Assembly: GCA_023515745.1 (NCBI GenBank)
Contig: JALECJ010000258.1
Coordinates: 2,298,501 to 2,362,500 of the forward strand
Direction: 5' to 3'
Length of the DNA: 64,000 nt
From: Amoeboaphelidium protococcarum
Taxonomy: Eukaryota > Aphelidiomycota > Aphelidea
Within the stretch, counting starts at the first letter, position 1. Each line of letters begins with the position of its first letter. Below are positions 22,868 through 36,747 of the stretch, one piece after another. The notes under the pieces are model-generated. The model saw nothing but the letters and a program-made list of their open reading frames with translations, searched no databases and was not told the origin of the DNA. A program made the position numbers and the translations under genes.

Positions 22868-23726
22868 TTTGCTTTTATAACAATTTATATATAGTATCTT
22901 CAAGTAGTAGCAAATTGGATAATACTGAATTTGACCTGTAAGAAAGATTTCAACTGTGGATTAATCCGCGCTAAGGTTCGCTAAGGTTGTGATTAATCAA
23001 CGTATGCTGAAGTACGCGCTCAGTGAAAAATGATAAAAACGCGCTTGAAAGAAACTGGGCATATCACGAATTTAGTGAACATTACACAGTCAAAACATAT
23101 CATTAAATTACGTCAAAAAATTGATTGTTATGTATTCTTTCAATTGAAATTGAGCAAGCTCATTATGACTAGTACGGTACGATGACAGAACGTAGAGTTG
23201 AATTTAAATTCGATCATCTAGGATCTACCTACGTTCCTACTAACGAAAACTGTTGAACTACTTTTGCCTATCAGCATGTCAGCAATTAAGAATCAGATTT
23301 CTATATCAAATATTAATAAAGCACCAGAAACTATTTAAATTATTACTGAAATTATCACTGAAATTAAGTCTCAGTAGGGAATTCTTCGTTTCAATTCTGA
23401 TCGAAATCGTCATTTGGTTTCTTTCTTTCTCGCCCCTTGAAAAAAGTCAAAGAGGAACAACACCCACGCTCACCGACCGACTCCTTAATTGCCTGCTACT
23501 TTGATTGGCGTAATAATCGACTCTGTGATCTTCTCTATAACATTTGTTGCTTAGGTAGACAACAGCATGATAAATTAATAGTAATAGAATCAGTCTCGGC
23601 TAAATTAAGAGTAGTAACTTTAATAATAGTCTGCCATAAATACTAGGAATAGATAGTTTTAGAGTAAGAATTTTAATGACGTTTGCATAATATAAACAAT
23701 CTGCAAAGTGATGTGATTCTGATCAT
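22868..23726. other. Long intergenic region upstream of the bZIP gene
   Basis: About 860 bp, AT-rich. Short plus-strand frames (23253-23504, 23437-23646) have no recognisable product. A small inverted GATTAATC pair lies near 22960-23000. No tRNA signature seen. Confidence 0.45.
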
Positions 23727-24623
23727 ATGTGTGTAGACCAAGTGAATATGAATCCATCTGTAGATTCAATGCCGACCCCTAGTAGATTTATGATGGAAAA
23801 TGGACTATACAATTTCACACCGGGACTGCTCACTCGATATGCTGCTGCCGAGGTGAATCCTTTTGAGTAGAGTTTCAATTACACTTAGTCGTCTGGCGGA
23901 CCTGTGGCTCACCCACAGCACTAATAGAATTAGTAATTACTGTCTCCTAATTAGTCTGCAGCTACTAGTCATTAATAATCTCAATAGTAATATCCGCAAT
24001 AGTAGTAGCAGTAGTAGTAAAAGACTGGTTCTTCCGGATAATCGCTATAATAGCATATTCCTAATCAACATCATGCTGCTCCTCCTATTTCCACTGCTGC
24101 TGCATAGAATCTATAACCTTAAGAAGGTATGAACAATAATGCGCCTAATACTAGATCTTAATCTCTGTTAGATTCCAATACTGAACGCAGTTATAGTCAG
24201 GATGCCTAACGACATAACACTCGCCATTCATCGGTGAATTCTGAATAGTTCGCCCAATCCTCTAATGAGTCTGCTGACGGTGATGGTCGCGGAAGTCAAT
24301 CTTTATCTGCGACTCCCAAAACTAAGAAGCGCAAGAGGAACAAGGCTATCACAGATGAAGCTAAGCGGTCTGAATTTCTGGAGCGGAATCGACTGGCTGC
24401 GTATAAATGCAGATAGCGGAAGAAGTAGTGGGTCAATGAGTTGGAGGAGCGATGTGACGCTGCCATGGCGGAGAATGAGCAGTTGAGGTAGACAATATAA
24501 TCTCTGAATGATGAACTCGGCCGTCTCAAGCAGAAACTATATTAGCATAAAGATTGTACTTGTGGTATTGTGAAGAAGTATGAAGCTGGTCAATATTCCT
24601 AATTGTTAATGGATCAGAAATGA
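23727..24623 (+). CDS. ATF/CREB-type bZIP transcription factor (Atf1-like)
   Basis: 298 residues, single exon. The N-terminal part has NPFEQSF, the core of the fungal Atf1 osmotic-stress (Aft1_OSA) region. The middle is Gln/Asn-rich, including an eight-Gln run near 24000 written mostly with TAG/TAA. The bZIP lies at about 205-270: NRLAAYKCRQRKKQW (basic region), then a Leu zipper (LEERCDAAMAENEQLRQTIQSL core spacing), then HKDCTCG, typical of ATF2/Atf1 proteins. Two Gln codons inside the conserved KCRQRKKQW are TAG. Likely a nuclear stress-response activator at CRE sites, a MAPK target in relatives. A second in-frame ATG eight codons on is possible. Confidence 0.9.
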
Positions 24624-24741
24624 TTGATTGACTAGACTTAATTTGTGATTGATTGTGTGTGTGATTGTATTTTTCTATAAATTGGTATAATGAGATATAT
24701 TGAAATCTTAAGATTCGACTATATACATCAGGTATTTATGA

Positions 24742-25750
24742 TCACTTGTGTTTGAACAATTGCTGTGCTTGCTTTAGCATTTAGACAGCTCTGGTTAGGC
24801 GTTCGTATATAACAGCAGTGTCCGTATTCTTACGTAATGTGAACACTAATGATTTTCCCTTCTCCAATTGACGCAGTTGAATAATGCCCAGCGAAGTCTC
24901 CACAGTAAATATAGGACTCGTCAACGCGCATGCTTGCCCTACACATTAGAATATTTATTTTTGTTACCACTCAAAGTTAATTAAATAGATAAACTCAATG
25001 TATTACCAGCATCGAGCAATTTCCTGTTGATGTTATCAAAGTTGGCCTTGATGGTGAGCTCATCAGTGACGGAACCATATTGAATGACACTATCCTCTGC
25101 TTTATTAATCAGCGCGACACTGTTAATCGCCTTTTCTTCTGAAACTACACGCGCCCGTTGTCGATGTTATTTTATTGACTCTGAAATTGGAACATATTTG
25201 AACACTTACCGAGTTCTAGAATGGAAGTTGTAATCTATGACACGAGTTCGTCTTGTATATTTTAGCCAAATGTACTGAACAGAGATACATTAACAGCAGA
25301 TTTAATGTCAGCGATTGAGAATTGATTTACAAACATATTTATGACGTGTTATGCACACAGCCGTGAAATTGTTTCACCATCTTGAACGTCGTGCACTGTG
25401 GCACAAATCACTCCACTCTAAGGGCTCACTGCTAATGCAATAGCAACTACAAAAAGACTTGAATCAATTACGGAATCTTCTATATTGACACAAAACTATT
25501 TAAAGAGAAATCTACCTTGAGTGAATTCGATATAAGTGACGGGTAAAGTTGTTGCATTCTGACAAAGCTCCATAAGAGCGGTCAATAAAGATCCCATCAT
25601 GCGAGGCTACAAGCAGAATATTTTTCTCAAAATTATTTAGAGACTTGTATAATCATTCTATTTTACCTACTATATAACTTGCCTAGAGCCATAATGTTTT
25701 TAAGCCAACACTATGCCTGACGGCGATATGACTAAATAATCCAGAAGCAT
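24742..25750 (-). CDS. Five-exon gene, possible longin-fold trafficking protein, unknown
   Basis: Exons (minus strand order): 25667-25750, 25516-25606, 25210-25479, 25007-25144, 24742-24938, giving 259 residues in a consistent frame to TGA. Introns are 60, 36, 65 and 68 nt; three end TGTAG. For the third intron a nearer TTTCAG acceptor (29-nt intron) is also in frame; I preferred the TGTAG site. The N-terminus MLLDYLVISPSGIVLAQKHYG (20-residue core) looks like a first longin strand pair, followed by MMGSLLTALMELC and LPVTYIEF. The C-terminus is a coiled segment ending LKQAQQLFKHK. I do not recognise the family. It is the most intron-rich gene here. Confidence 0.6.
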
Positions 25751-25892
25751 TATATTCTTCCTTTCGTATTCTTGTTGAAAAGAGAAATGTATCAACTACG
25801 ATTCAAAAATGAAGAGAAGATGATATTAATTGTCAAACACGCTCTAGATAAACAATTATTAATAATTAATACACAGTAAACCTCACACTGAA

Positions 25893-27634
25893 TCAATTTA
25901 AAGTCTTGAATCTTTCGTCAAAGAGAAAAGTCACCAGTTCGGCTGACTTGCGCAAGTATTCTGCATTGGTCACTCCAGCATTTAGAGGGAAGAGATTGGG
26001 AGCCATCACAATGGCGAGCTTCTTGCTGCTCATCCGATTAGCGTCACTAGAATTCAGAACTTCACACATTAAATCAATAATCCACAACAAGACCTACTTA
26101 TCAGCTTTCGATTTATCTTGCATGAGTTAATCACGCAATTATGTAATATTACCAGTCAAAACCTGCTCAACTGCCAAATCAATGGGACGTTCTGGCAGTT
26201 CACGAACAAAAATCTTGATCAAATTGGAGACACTCTCAGCGGTCAAATCATTCAATGCCGAATGCTAATCAAAGTGACTACGCGCAACCATCATCTTTTC
26301 TTCATCAATCTATTTGCGAAAGATTTCCTCAGTGGTGAATCCATTACAGTCTTTCAATAAGTTTCTCAACTGTACGAGAGCTTTAGGTACAGTGTACTTT
26401 CTATCAGAGAATATTCCATGCTCAACCTTCTCCATTTTAGAGCCCGATAATGATGCGCCGAAATTGGACCATTCAGAGGTGATATTCACAGTGATGAACC
26501 ACTTGTTTCCTCCCTCAACGTCCAACTAGATTACTTCGCTCACAATAATAGGTCGCTTTACGGCAATTGTAAACTTGAATTCCACCTTTTCTTTGGACTT
26601 CAATTTGACCGATTATTAGTCCACTTTCAAAGAGACTGCAGGGTGAGTGTCCGGCATCTTTACAGCGAGTTTACATTGCTTGCCTTGTACAAGACTCACA
26701 GTAATGATATCTGTGCATTACGCACCCAGCTTTAGGGCTCTGCCCTTCAGTCCAAAATCTAGATTACATTTATTTAATTAAACATCAGCAGGCAGACTTT
26801 TCAGACTGTCAGTGAATGATGCAAAAGATGAACGTCCTTTAGTCGGAGATGAAGATGCACTCCTCTCCAATAAAGAATCTTGAACTGCCTTCTAAAATCC
26901 AAGACATTTAGACGGGGGAAGCGCAACTAGAAACTTGTTCAATTAATCCAAATCTTTGGGTGCTATAATATTCTTCAGAGCTCGCCTCAAAAGATCGGCG
27001 TAGTCCTTATCAGGAAGTCCAGAAGGAAGTTGATAGTTGAGATAATCCTCTTGCTAAACAGAGTCTGAACGAGTATCAACTGATAGTGCACTTCCACCAA
27101 AAGCTGCAGAACCAACAGTGGAGACAGATTTGACTAGATTACCCTTTGATACGGGAGACAGCATCGAACTACCACCAGCAGAATTAATCTGCAAATTAGA
27201 TAAGTTTCCGCCACCCAAGGCCCCAGTCTTGCGAGTATCCCTCTACAAAGTTGCAGTGCTTTAATTCTTATTCCCACCTCTAAGCAGACTAGAAAACTGT
27301 CCTTTCAATGTATCATTAGGAGACATGTTTTAGGCAGTCTCTGCCGGGTCATGCGTTGGAGCCAATGGAAACAGATCCAGCAGTTCAGATATAGTCAGAC
27401 CATTCAAACTTTCAATACTCTCATCGACAATGCTTACTTTAATTGGACTACAGGATGTCTTAAATGTGACTTGAAATATGAAAAAAATGGAAATGAAGAT
27501 ACCTTTAAATCATTTTAGAATTGGCTGGGTCGGTAATAAAATAAGTCACTCCTGAAACTGAAACTAAATCGCGAAACAAAGAACAGATAGAACGCAGAAA
27601 ACGATCATCATCAAAGAGTCGGCTAACGAGGCTT
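25893..27634 (-). CDS. RhoGAP-domain protein with an ASH/MSP-like domain (5' end unresolved)
   Basis: The main exon 25893-27447 gives about 518 residues; a TGTAG-ending 55-nt intron (27448-27502) joins it to an upstream exon 27503-27634 (SRLFDDDRFLRSICSLFRD). Frames upstream of that are broken and the start is not resolved; a MTKYAKV start at about 27814 is possible. Order: Ser-rich linker, a short conserved block LPSGLPDKDYADLLRRALKN, an immunoglobulin-like ASH domain (LDFGLKGRALKLGAQC..., with WFITVNITSEWSNFGAS), then RhoGAP with EEIFRK, LIKIFVRELPE and NRMSSKKLAIVMAPNLF. It should inactivate a Rho-family GTPase. OCRL-type and Dictyostelium proteins share the ASH-RhoGAP order. The arginine finger is not seen with certainty (IFRK is the candidate). 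Confidence 0.75.
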
Positions 27635-28029
27635 CTATCGTTTCACAATTAGCTAATAGCCAAAGTGCATAAAATCTCTCAATTCAGTTATAGAACTAGC
27701 TAGCTTTACACTGTCAGAAATTCACATCATGAAATTGAAGATGCCCATAAAAGAGACACTGATAAGCCAACATAATTCGACTTAAGTAACCTTAGCGTAC
27801 TTGGTCATGCAAAGAGGAAAAATTCTTGCAAACTCAAATCAGAGAATTTCGTAGTAGAGAAGGAAAGAAGGAACTTTTCCGTTTTCATCATCCATCGGAA
27901 AGACGATCGGGCCACTCATTCACTCTCTCTCTCTCAATTTCATTCCTTTTTTCCTTCTTAGCTTAGTTCTCCCTTTTTATTAATTATCCTCTCATACATT
28001 CATCTCGGGAACCCCACATAATTTACACC
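27635..28029. other. Divergent promoter region between the RhoGAP gene and RPB1
   Basis: Contains unresolved 5' coding pieces of the RhoGAP gene (27640-27830) and, just before the RPB1 start, a long pyrimidine-rich tract (about 27925-27985, CTCTCT and TTTTTTCC runs) that may serve as initiator or promoter. Confidence 0.45.
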
Positions 28030-31000
28030 ATGGATAAATCTTCTGCTCCTCAGAGAAGAGTGAAGCAACTCCAGTTTGGATTGTTATCTCCAGAAGAGAT
28101 CAAAGCTTGGTCTGTTTGTCGAGTCGATTTCCCAGAGACTTATGAAAATGGGCGGCCAAAGCTTGGTGGATTATTGGATCCTCGTATGGGAACTGTTGAT
28201 AGAAATTTGAAATGCCTGACCTGTCAGGAGAGTATGAACGATTGCGTGGGCCACTTTGGACATGTTGAATTGCAGAGAGCGGTATTCCATATTGGATTTA
28301 TGGCTAGAATCAAAAAGATTTTAGAGTGCGTCTGTCATTCATGTGCCAAGCTGAAAGTGGACACTGTAAGCCTGTTCCCCTTTACCGTTTTCGCTAATAC
28401 CGCTATCCACTTCAATTTGTCTATCTATTTATATGTGTGTAGGACAGTCCTCGATTTCTGCAGACTCAGTTCATCAAGGATCCGTCCAAGCGTCTCCGGG
28501 CCGTGTGGGAGCTCTGCAAAGGGAAGCAGATGTGCGAGGGAAGTGTGATCGAGGCGAGCGGGCAGAAAGCGGCGACGGGCGATGATTCACAAAATGTTTC
28601 TTCATCGTCGCAGAAACGATCCGGATGTGGCGCAGTGCAGCCAACGTACAAGAAGGAGGGCTTGAAGTTTGTGGCCACTTTCAAGTAGCAGTAGCAGTTT
28701 GAGGATTCCGCTGAGCCGAATAAGGACATATTTAATGGTCATAAAGTTTATAATATATTCAAGCGTATATCTGACGATGACTGTCGAAGGCTGGGTCTTG
28801 ATCCTGAGTGGGCACGTCCAGATTGGATGTTGATCTCTGTGCTCCCAGTGCCACCTCCACCTGTGAGGCCTTCTATTCAGGTTGATGGAGCCAGTCGTGG
28901 TGAGGATGATTTGACTTATAAGTTGGCTGATATTATTAAAGCCAATTAGAACTTGAAGAATCACGTCGATGACAGTCCTGCTCACATTATCGCCGAGTAT
29001 GAGGCTCTGCTTCAGTATCACGTTGTCACCTATATGAATAATGATGTATCTGGCATTCCTTAGGCAACTTAGAAGAGTGGTCGTCCTATCAAGTCGATTC
29101 GAGCACGTCTCAAGGGTAAAGAAGGTCGACTAAGAGGAAATCTTATGGGTAAGAGAGTTGACTTCTCGGCCAGAACTGTCATCACTGGTGATCCGAACAT
29201 ATCTCTTGACGAAGTTGGAGTTCCTCGCACTATTGCCAAGACTTTGACATTCCCAGAGATTGTGACACCGTTTAACTTGGAGTAATTACAGGAGGCTGTC
29301 GATAATGGTCCGAATGAGCATCCTGGTGCCAGATATGTAATTCGACAGAATGGTGATAGAATAGATTTGTCTAGAGCTGGTGCGATTGAACTCTAACTGA
29401 ATGTGGGTGATAAAGTTGAGCGACACATTAGAGATGGTGATATTGTGCTGTTTAACAGACAGCCATCTTTGCATAAAATGAGTATGATGGGTCATAGAGT
29501 TCGTGTTATGCCTTATTCAACATTTAGATTGAATCTGTCAGTCACCAGTCCGTATAATGCCGATTTTGATGGTGATGAGATGAATCTTCATGTTCCTCAG
29601 TCATATGAGACTAAGGCTGAGTTGTCTGAAATTTGTATGGTGCCTCGCTAGATTGTCTCCCCGTAGGCCAATCGTCCTGTCATGGGTATCGTGCAAGATA
29701 CGCTGTGTGGTGTGCGTAAATTTACCAAGCGTGATAGTTTCCTCACCAAAGAGATGGTGATGTCTCTGTGTATGTGGGTCCGTGATTGGGATGGTCAGTT
29801 GCCGCAGCCTGCGATTATAAAGCCTGTACCGCTTTGGACAGGAAAGTAGATTTTCAGTCTCATCATTCCACCCGGTACTAACATGATTGGCTATCACTCG
29901 CAACATCCAGATAATGAGTCCAGTGACATTTCTCCTGGTGATACTAAGGTTGTTATCTACGATGGTGAACTGGTGTGCGGTATCATTTGTAAAAAGACAG
30001 TTGGTACATCGTAGAATTCTCTCATCCACGTCATTTGGAAAGAGCATGGACCTGAGAAGGCTCGTAATTTTTTTGATGGATGTCAGGCAGTTGTGAATAA
30101 TTGGCTGTTCAGTTATGGCTTCAGTATTGGAATTGGAGACACTATTGCAGATGCTCAGACTATGCAAGTAGTTGCCACTACTATTTCGAATGCAAAGAAT
30201 AAGGTGACTGAATATATTTCCCAAGCTCACCGTAATGTGCTTCAGCCATCTCCTGGTATGACAATACAAGAGTCTTTTGAGAGTAGAGTTAATTAAGAGT
30301 TGAACAGAGCCCGTGATATCGCCGGTGCTAGTGCTTAAAAGTCTCTAAACGATGCCAATAATGTCAAGTAGATGGTGGTAGCTGGTAGTAAAGGCTCTTT
30401 CATCAATATCTCATAGATGACTGCGTGTGTCGGTCAGCAGAATGTTGAAGGTAGAAGAATCCCGTTTGGCTTCAAGTACCGAACACTTCCGCATTTCACC
30501 AAAGATGACCAAAGTCCTGAGAGTCGTGGTTTTGTGGAGAATTCTTATCTCAGAGGACTGACTCCATCTGAGCTATTCTTTCATGCAATGGGTGGTCGAG
30601 AAGGTTTGATTGATACAGCGGTTAAGACGGCCGAGACCGGTTATATCTAGAGGCGATTGGTGAAAGCTCTCGAGGATGTTTCTGTTGGTTATGACTGTTC
30701 GGTTAGAAACGCACTTGGTCAAGTATTGTAGTTTGCCTATGGCGAGGACGGGATGGATGGAACTAGTATGGAGCGATAGACTTTGGATTCTCTAAGACTT
30801 AATGGAGATAAATTTAAGATGAAGTACAAGATCGATGTCTCTGACTCAAAATATCAACTATCTCCAAAGACGGTGAAGCCAGAAATTCTGTAGGAAATGG
30901 TATAAACTCCGGAAATTTAACTTTTATTAGATGAAGAGTTTGAACAATTATCGAGGGACCGCGCTCTGCTGCGTGATCATATATTCCGTAAGGGAGATAA

Positions 31001-33410
31001 TTAGTGGCCACTTCCTGTGAACATTAGCCGTTTAATTTGGAATGCTCAATGCATATTTAAAGTGAAGAAGAATGAGAGATCCGATCTTAGGCCCGCAGAT
31101 ATCGTTAGATCTGTTCAAGAGCTCGCTAGCAAAATCAATATTATTAATACTCAGGACAAATGCACCGCCGAGCTTAAAGAGAATGCTTCGCTATTATTCA
31201 GAATTCTGCTGAGATCTGTGCTGGCCACCAAACGTATTCTCCAAGAGTTCCATCTGACCAAGGCGGCTTTCACTTGGATATTGGGTGAAATTGAATCCAA
31301 GTTCCATTAGTCCATGGTGGCACCCAATGAAATGGTTGGTACTATTGCTGCCTAGTCTATCGGTGAACCTGCAACCTAGATGACTTTGAATACTTTCCAC
31401 TACGCCGGTGTGTCTAGTAAGAATGTCACGCTTGGTGTGCCGCGATTGAAGGAAATCATAAATGTTGCCAGGAATAACAAGACGCCATCTACCACCATCT
31501 ACCTTAAAGGTGATTATGCCAAATTGCCATAGAAAGCCAAGGAAGTTTAGGCGGCTATTGAGTATACCACTCTACGGAAGGTGGCTGATAGAACAGAGAT
31601 TTGGTATGATCCGGATATCGAGAATACCAGAATTGTGGAGGATGAAGACACTGTATTGGCTTATTACTCTCTGATGGTCGATGAAGATTTTAGTCGATAC
31701 TCGCCGTGGGTTCTCAGAATTGTCTTGGACCGCAGAATGATGCTGGACAAGGAGACCAAGCCGCAGTTGATTGTGAGTAGACTGAAAGAGGAATTTTAGA
31801 ATGATTTGGATATTTGCTCCTCGGATGAGAATGCTCCTGTGCCAGTTATTAGAATTAGAATTTTGAGAAATGAGGAGGATGTGGACCAGGATGCTTTGGA
31901 TGAGGAAGATACAATCCTCAGAAAGTTGGAGGCGCACATTTTGAATCAGATTCCATTGCGTGGTATTGAGGGAATCAATAGAGTGTTTATGGTTGAGAAG
32001 AAGAATGTGGCTCTGAATGATCAAGGCGATTATGAGCAGTTCAGTGAGTGGGTGTTAGAGACTGATGGTATCAACTTGAAGAATGTGATGACTGTTGATA
32101 ATGTGGACGCCGGTCGTACATACTCCAATAATATTGTTGAGATCACAGAGACTCTTGGTATCGAGGCTGGTCGTGCTGCTCTGCTGAAAGAGTTGAGAAA
32201 TGTTATTGAATTTGATGGTTCTTACGTCAACTATCGCCACCTGTCCATGTTATGTGATGTGATGACAAAACATGGAATACTCATGGCCATCACTAGACAC
32301 GGAATCAATCGTGCCGAGACAAGTGCTCTCGCTCGATCTAGCTTTGAAGAAACTGTGGAGATTCTGATGGAAGCTGCGGCGTGTGCAGAATTGGATCAGT
32401 GTCAAGGTGTGGCGGAGAATATTATTATGGGACAAGTTGCTCCTTTGGGCACTGGTAACTTCAAGGTGATGTTGGATGAAAAGGCTTTGAACGCTATGGC
32501 TATGAAAGCTGGTATACGCGCTCGTGATAAGTATGGCTCTGCAACTCCTGGGGCATTTACCCCATACATCAATCCGGAGAAGACACCTTTCTATCCTAGC
32601 GGTGCAAATGGTTTTGCTAATGGTGTTAGTGATGCAATGTTCTCTCCTATTATCAGTGGTGGCTCGTACATGAATGGCGGATTTTCTCCGGTGCCGCTTG
32701 GTGCTTCTGCAGCTAGCCCGGCGTTTATGGGTGGTGCTGGTGCTTAAAGTCCATTTGTGCCCAAGAGTCCTCAGTATTCACCAACATCTCCCGGATATAG
32801 TCCTACTAGTCCTGGCTATAGTCCAACAAGTCCTGGTTATAGTCCAACTAGTCCCGGCTATAGTCCTACGAGTCCATCTTATTCTCCAACATCCCCTGGC
32901 TATAGTCCTACTTCACCTGGATACAGTCCCACTAGTCCGAGCTATAGTCCTACTAGTCCGAGTTATTCACCTACTAGCCCGAGTTATTCCCCGACAAGTC
33001 CTAGCTATTCACCAACTAGTCCTAGTTATAGTCCCACAAGTCCTGCCTATAGTCCAACCAGTCCATCATATTCACCAACTAGTCCTGCTTACAGTCCCAC
33101 TAGTCCATCCTACTCGCCTACTAGTCCTGCGTACAGTCCGACGAGTCCGAGTTACAGTCCAACTAGTCCTAAGTATTCACCAACCAGTCCAAGTTATAGT
33201 CCTACTAGTCCAAGTTATAGTCCAACGTCGCCCAAGTACTCGCCAACTAGTCCACAGTATTCGCCGACAAGTCCTCAATACTCACCTACTAGTCCGTAGT
33301 ATTCTCCTACTAGTCCTCAGTATGCTGCAACATCTCCTGCTTATCAAGGAAGTTCTGCTACTGCTGCAAAGTAGAAGAGTAATGTAAATGGCAGCAATGA
33401 TGCCAAGTGA
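28030..33410 (+). CDS. RPB1: RNA polymerase II largest subunit (2 exons)
   Basis: Exon 1 28030-28365, 77-nt intron (GTAAGC...GTGTAG), exon 2 28443-33410, giving 1,767 residues. The clamp zinc region ([17 protein letters not shown]), the catalytic [10 protein letters not shown] (Asp triad about 486-490) and the near-trigger-loop stretch AAQSIGEPATQMTLNTFH are all present. Both glutamines of that last stretch are TAG (31353, 31377) and are invariant across eukaryotes. The CTD (1557-1745) is 26 consecutive YSPTSPx heptads plus one YAATSPA. Position 7 is G early, S and A in the middle, K and Q late. A TAG at 33297 that would normally end the CTD is read as Gln. The true stop is TGA at 33408. Confidence 0.98.
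32775..33341 (+). repeat. RPB1 CTD heptad array (21-bp units)
   Basis: Twenty-seven 21-bp units: 26 encode YSPTSP plus a variable seventh residue, and the last encodes YAATSPA. Synonymous codon use varies between units, so the protein is more uniform than the DNA, a sign of purifying selection rather than very recent array amplification. Confidence 0.9.
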
Positions 33411-33600
33411 AGCGTTCGTGGTATGGTGTAAATCGAGTGATTATGGTTTGGTGTTTGGTTATATGCGTCAAGGTAAGTTACTGACTGGCAAATTGAGTTG
33501 TGGGCAGGTTGATAATTATGGAAGTTGAAAGAAAGATGAATTGAGCAGCATTTTAAAAAAAGTACAAAATAAATAAAGTTAAACAGATTTTTATAAATCA

Positions 33601-35631
<2,031 letters not shown>

Positions 35632-35798
35632 TACCAAGAGTTTAACGTACAAAAATAATTTTTAATTGAACAAGAACACGCTTTTATGGTAAGCACAAAA
35701 CGGTCCTTGATGAAGAAAACAAAATGATGGTAGAAAATAAAAAAGTAAATTAAATAGTATTGAAACAAAATATCTCGTAAATATACAACAGAAATTTA

Positions 35799-36533
35799 TC
35801 AATTGCTATTGTTGTTGTTATTGGCCGGGTCGTCACTTTAGGAGTTTTAGTGAGGGAACTGCATCGGGTCTTGAGGTGGCATCGCTGGATAGTACGAGGG
35901 GAATGGCTAAGAGTAATCCACCATGCCAGCATTGTATCCTAGGAATGGAACGCCTTGATCAAATGGCCCAGATCGAATCGGACTGCTAATACTCATTGCA
36001 TAAGGCTACATCGTCTGGTGGTAGCTCTATTGATACGGCTGTGATGCTGAGTGCTGCATTGGCCACAATTGAGAGTTGTTGAACGAGAAACCGCTTCCAA
36101 TCTAATTGTTATTCCCAACCACTGATCGACTTGGAGAGTGTGTTGATCCACTTGCACGCGATGATCCGGTCATTGGAGCATACTCGCCATCTTCGCCACT
36201 CTCGAATGCTTGCTGCAACTGTATGCCAGTCTTGGCCTCATGTGGTGCTGGGAATTGCGTGTACTTTGCCAAGACTGTGTTCATGTCGCTTGATGCGAAC
36301 TGATACAGCTTGTTGTTTGGAGCGAACATCATCAGCCCGACATCACATCCACACAGTACACTCAGTTCATAGCACTTTTTCATCAAACCAAATTTTCTCT
36401 TTGAGAAGGTGACCTACATATAAAATTCATAGTGATAGTAAATCTGGTAAAGTTAAAGTGATGGAAGGGAGATTCATACCTGGCGAGTTCGTTCATTTTC
36501 AATTTGCTTTATCTCAATCTTACGACGACCCAT
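35799..36533 (-). CDS. MEF2/Rlm1-type MADS-box transcription factor (2 exons)
   Basis: Exon 1 36480-36533 encodes the first 18 residues (MGRRKIEIKQIENERTRQ). A 66-nt intron (GTATGA...TGTAG) follows, then exon 2 35799-36413. The total is 222 residues. The MADS box continues VTFSKRKFGLMKKCYELSVLCGCD, with MMFAPNNKLYQFASSDM, typical of the type II MEF2 class rather than SRF. The rest is a Ser/Gln/Pro-rich activation-like region ending in an Asn run. MEF2/Rlm1 factors bind CTA(A/T)4TAG and in fungi act downstream of the cell-wall MAPK. The intron splits the box between RQ and VTF. Confidence 0.92.
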
Positions 36534-36747
36534 CTTGTTCTGTTATACTTTCTATCAATTTTGTGGTAAACAACGTTAAAAATATTATTTTAGTGCGCCT
36601 TCTAATAATAAATGTGAATTGTGCTAAAAGAGGATACCGAAGTGGTCACTCACTCTATCTCTAAAATAGCACAATCAAGCTTGTTGCCATAGAAACGGAA
36701 ATCTATTGAACTGGATGTTGACTACGTTGCAATTCAAAAGCGCTAAT

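Noticed and set aside
29601-30269. 222-codon minus-strand frame inside RPB1
   Set aside because: Antisense shadow of a strongly conserved coding exon.
33297-33299. Apparent early stop (TAG) in the RPB1 CTD
   Set aside because: TAG is Gln here; the heptads continue in frame to TGA at 33408.
32674-33387. 237-codon frame over the RPB1 CTD
   Set aside because: A frame shadow of the heptad repeat; the RPB1 frame is unambiguous.
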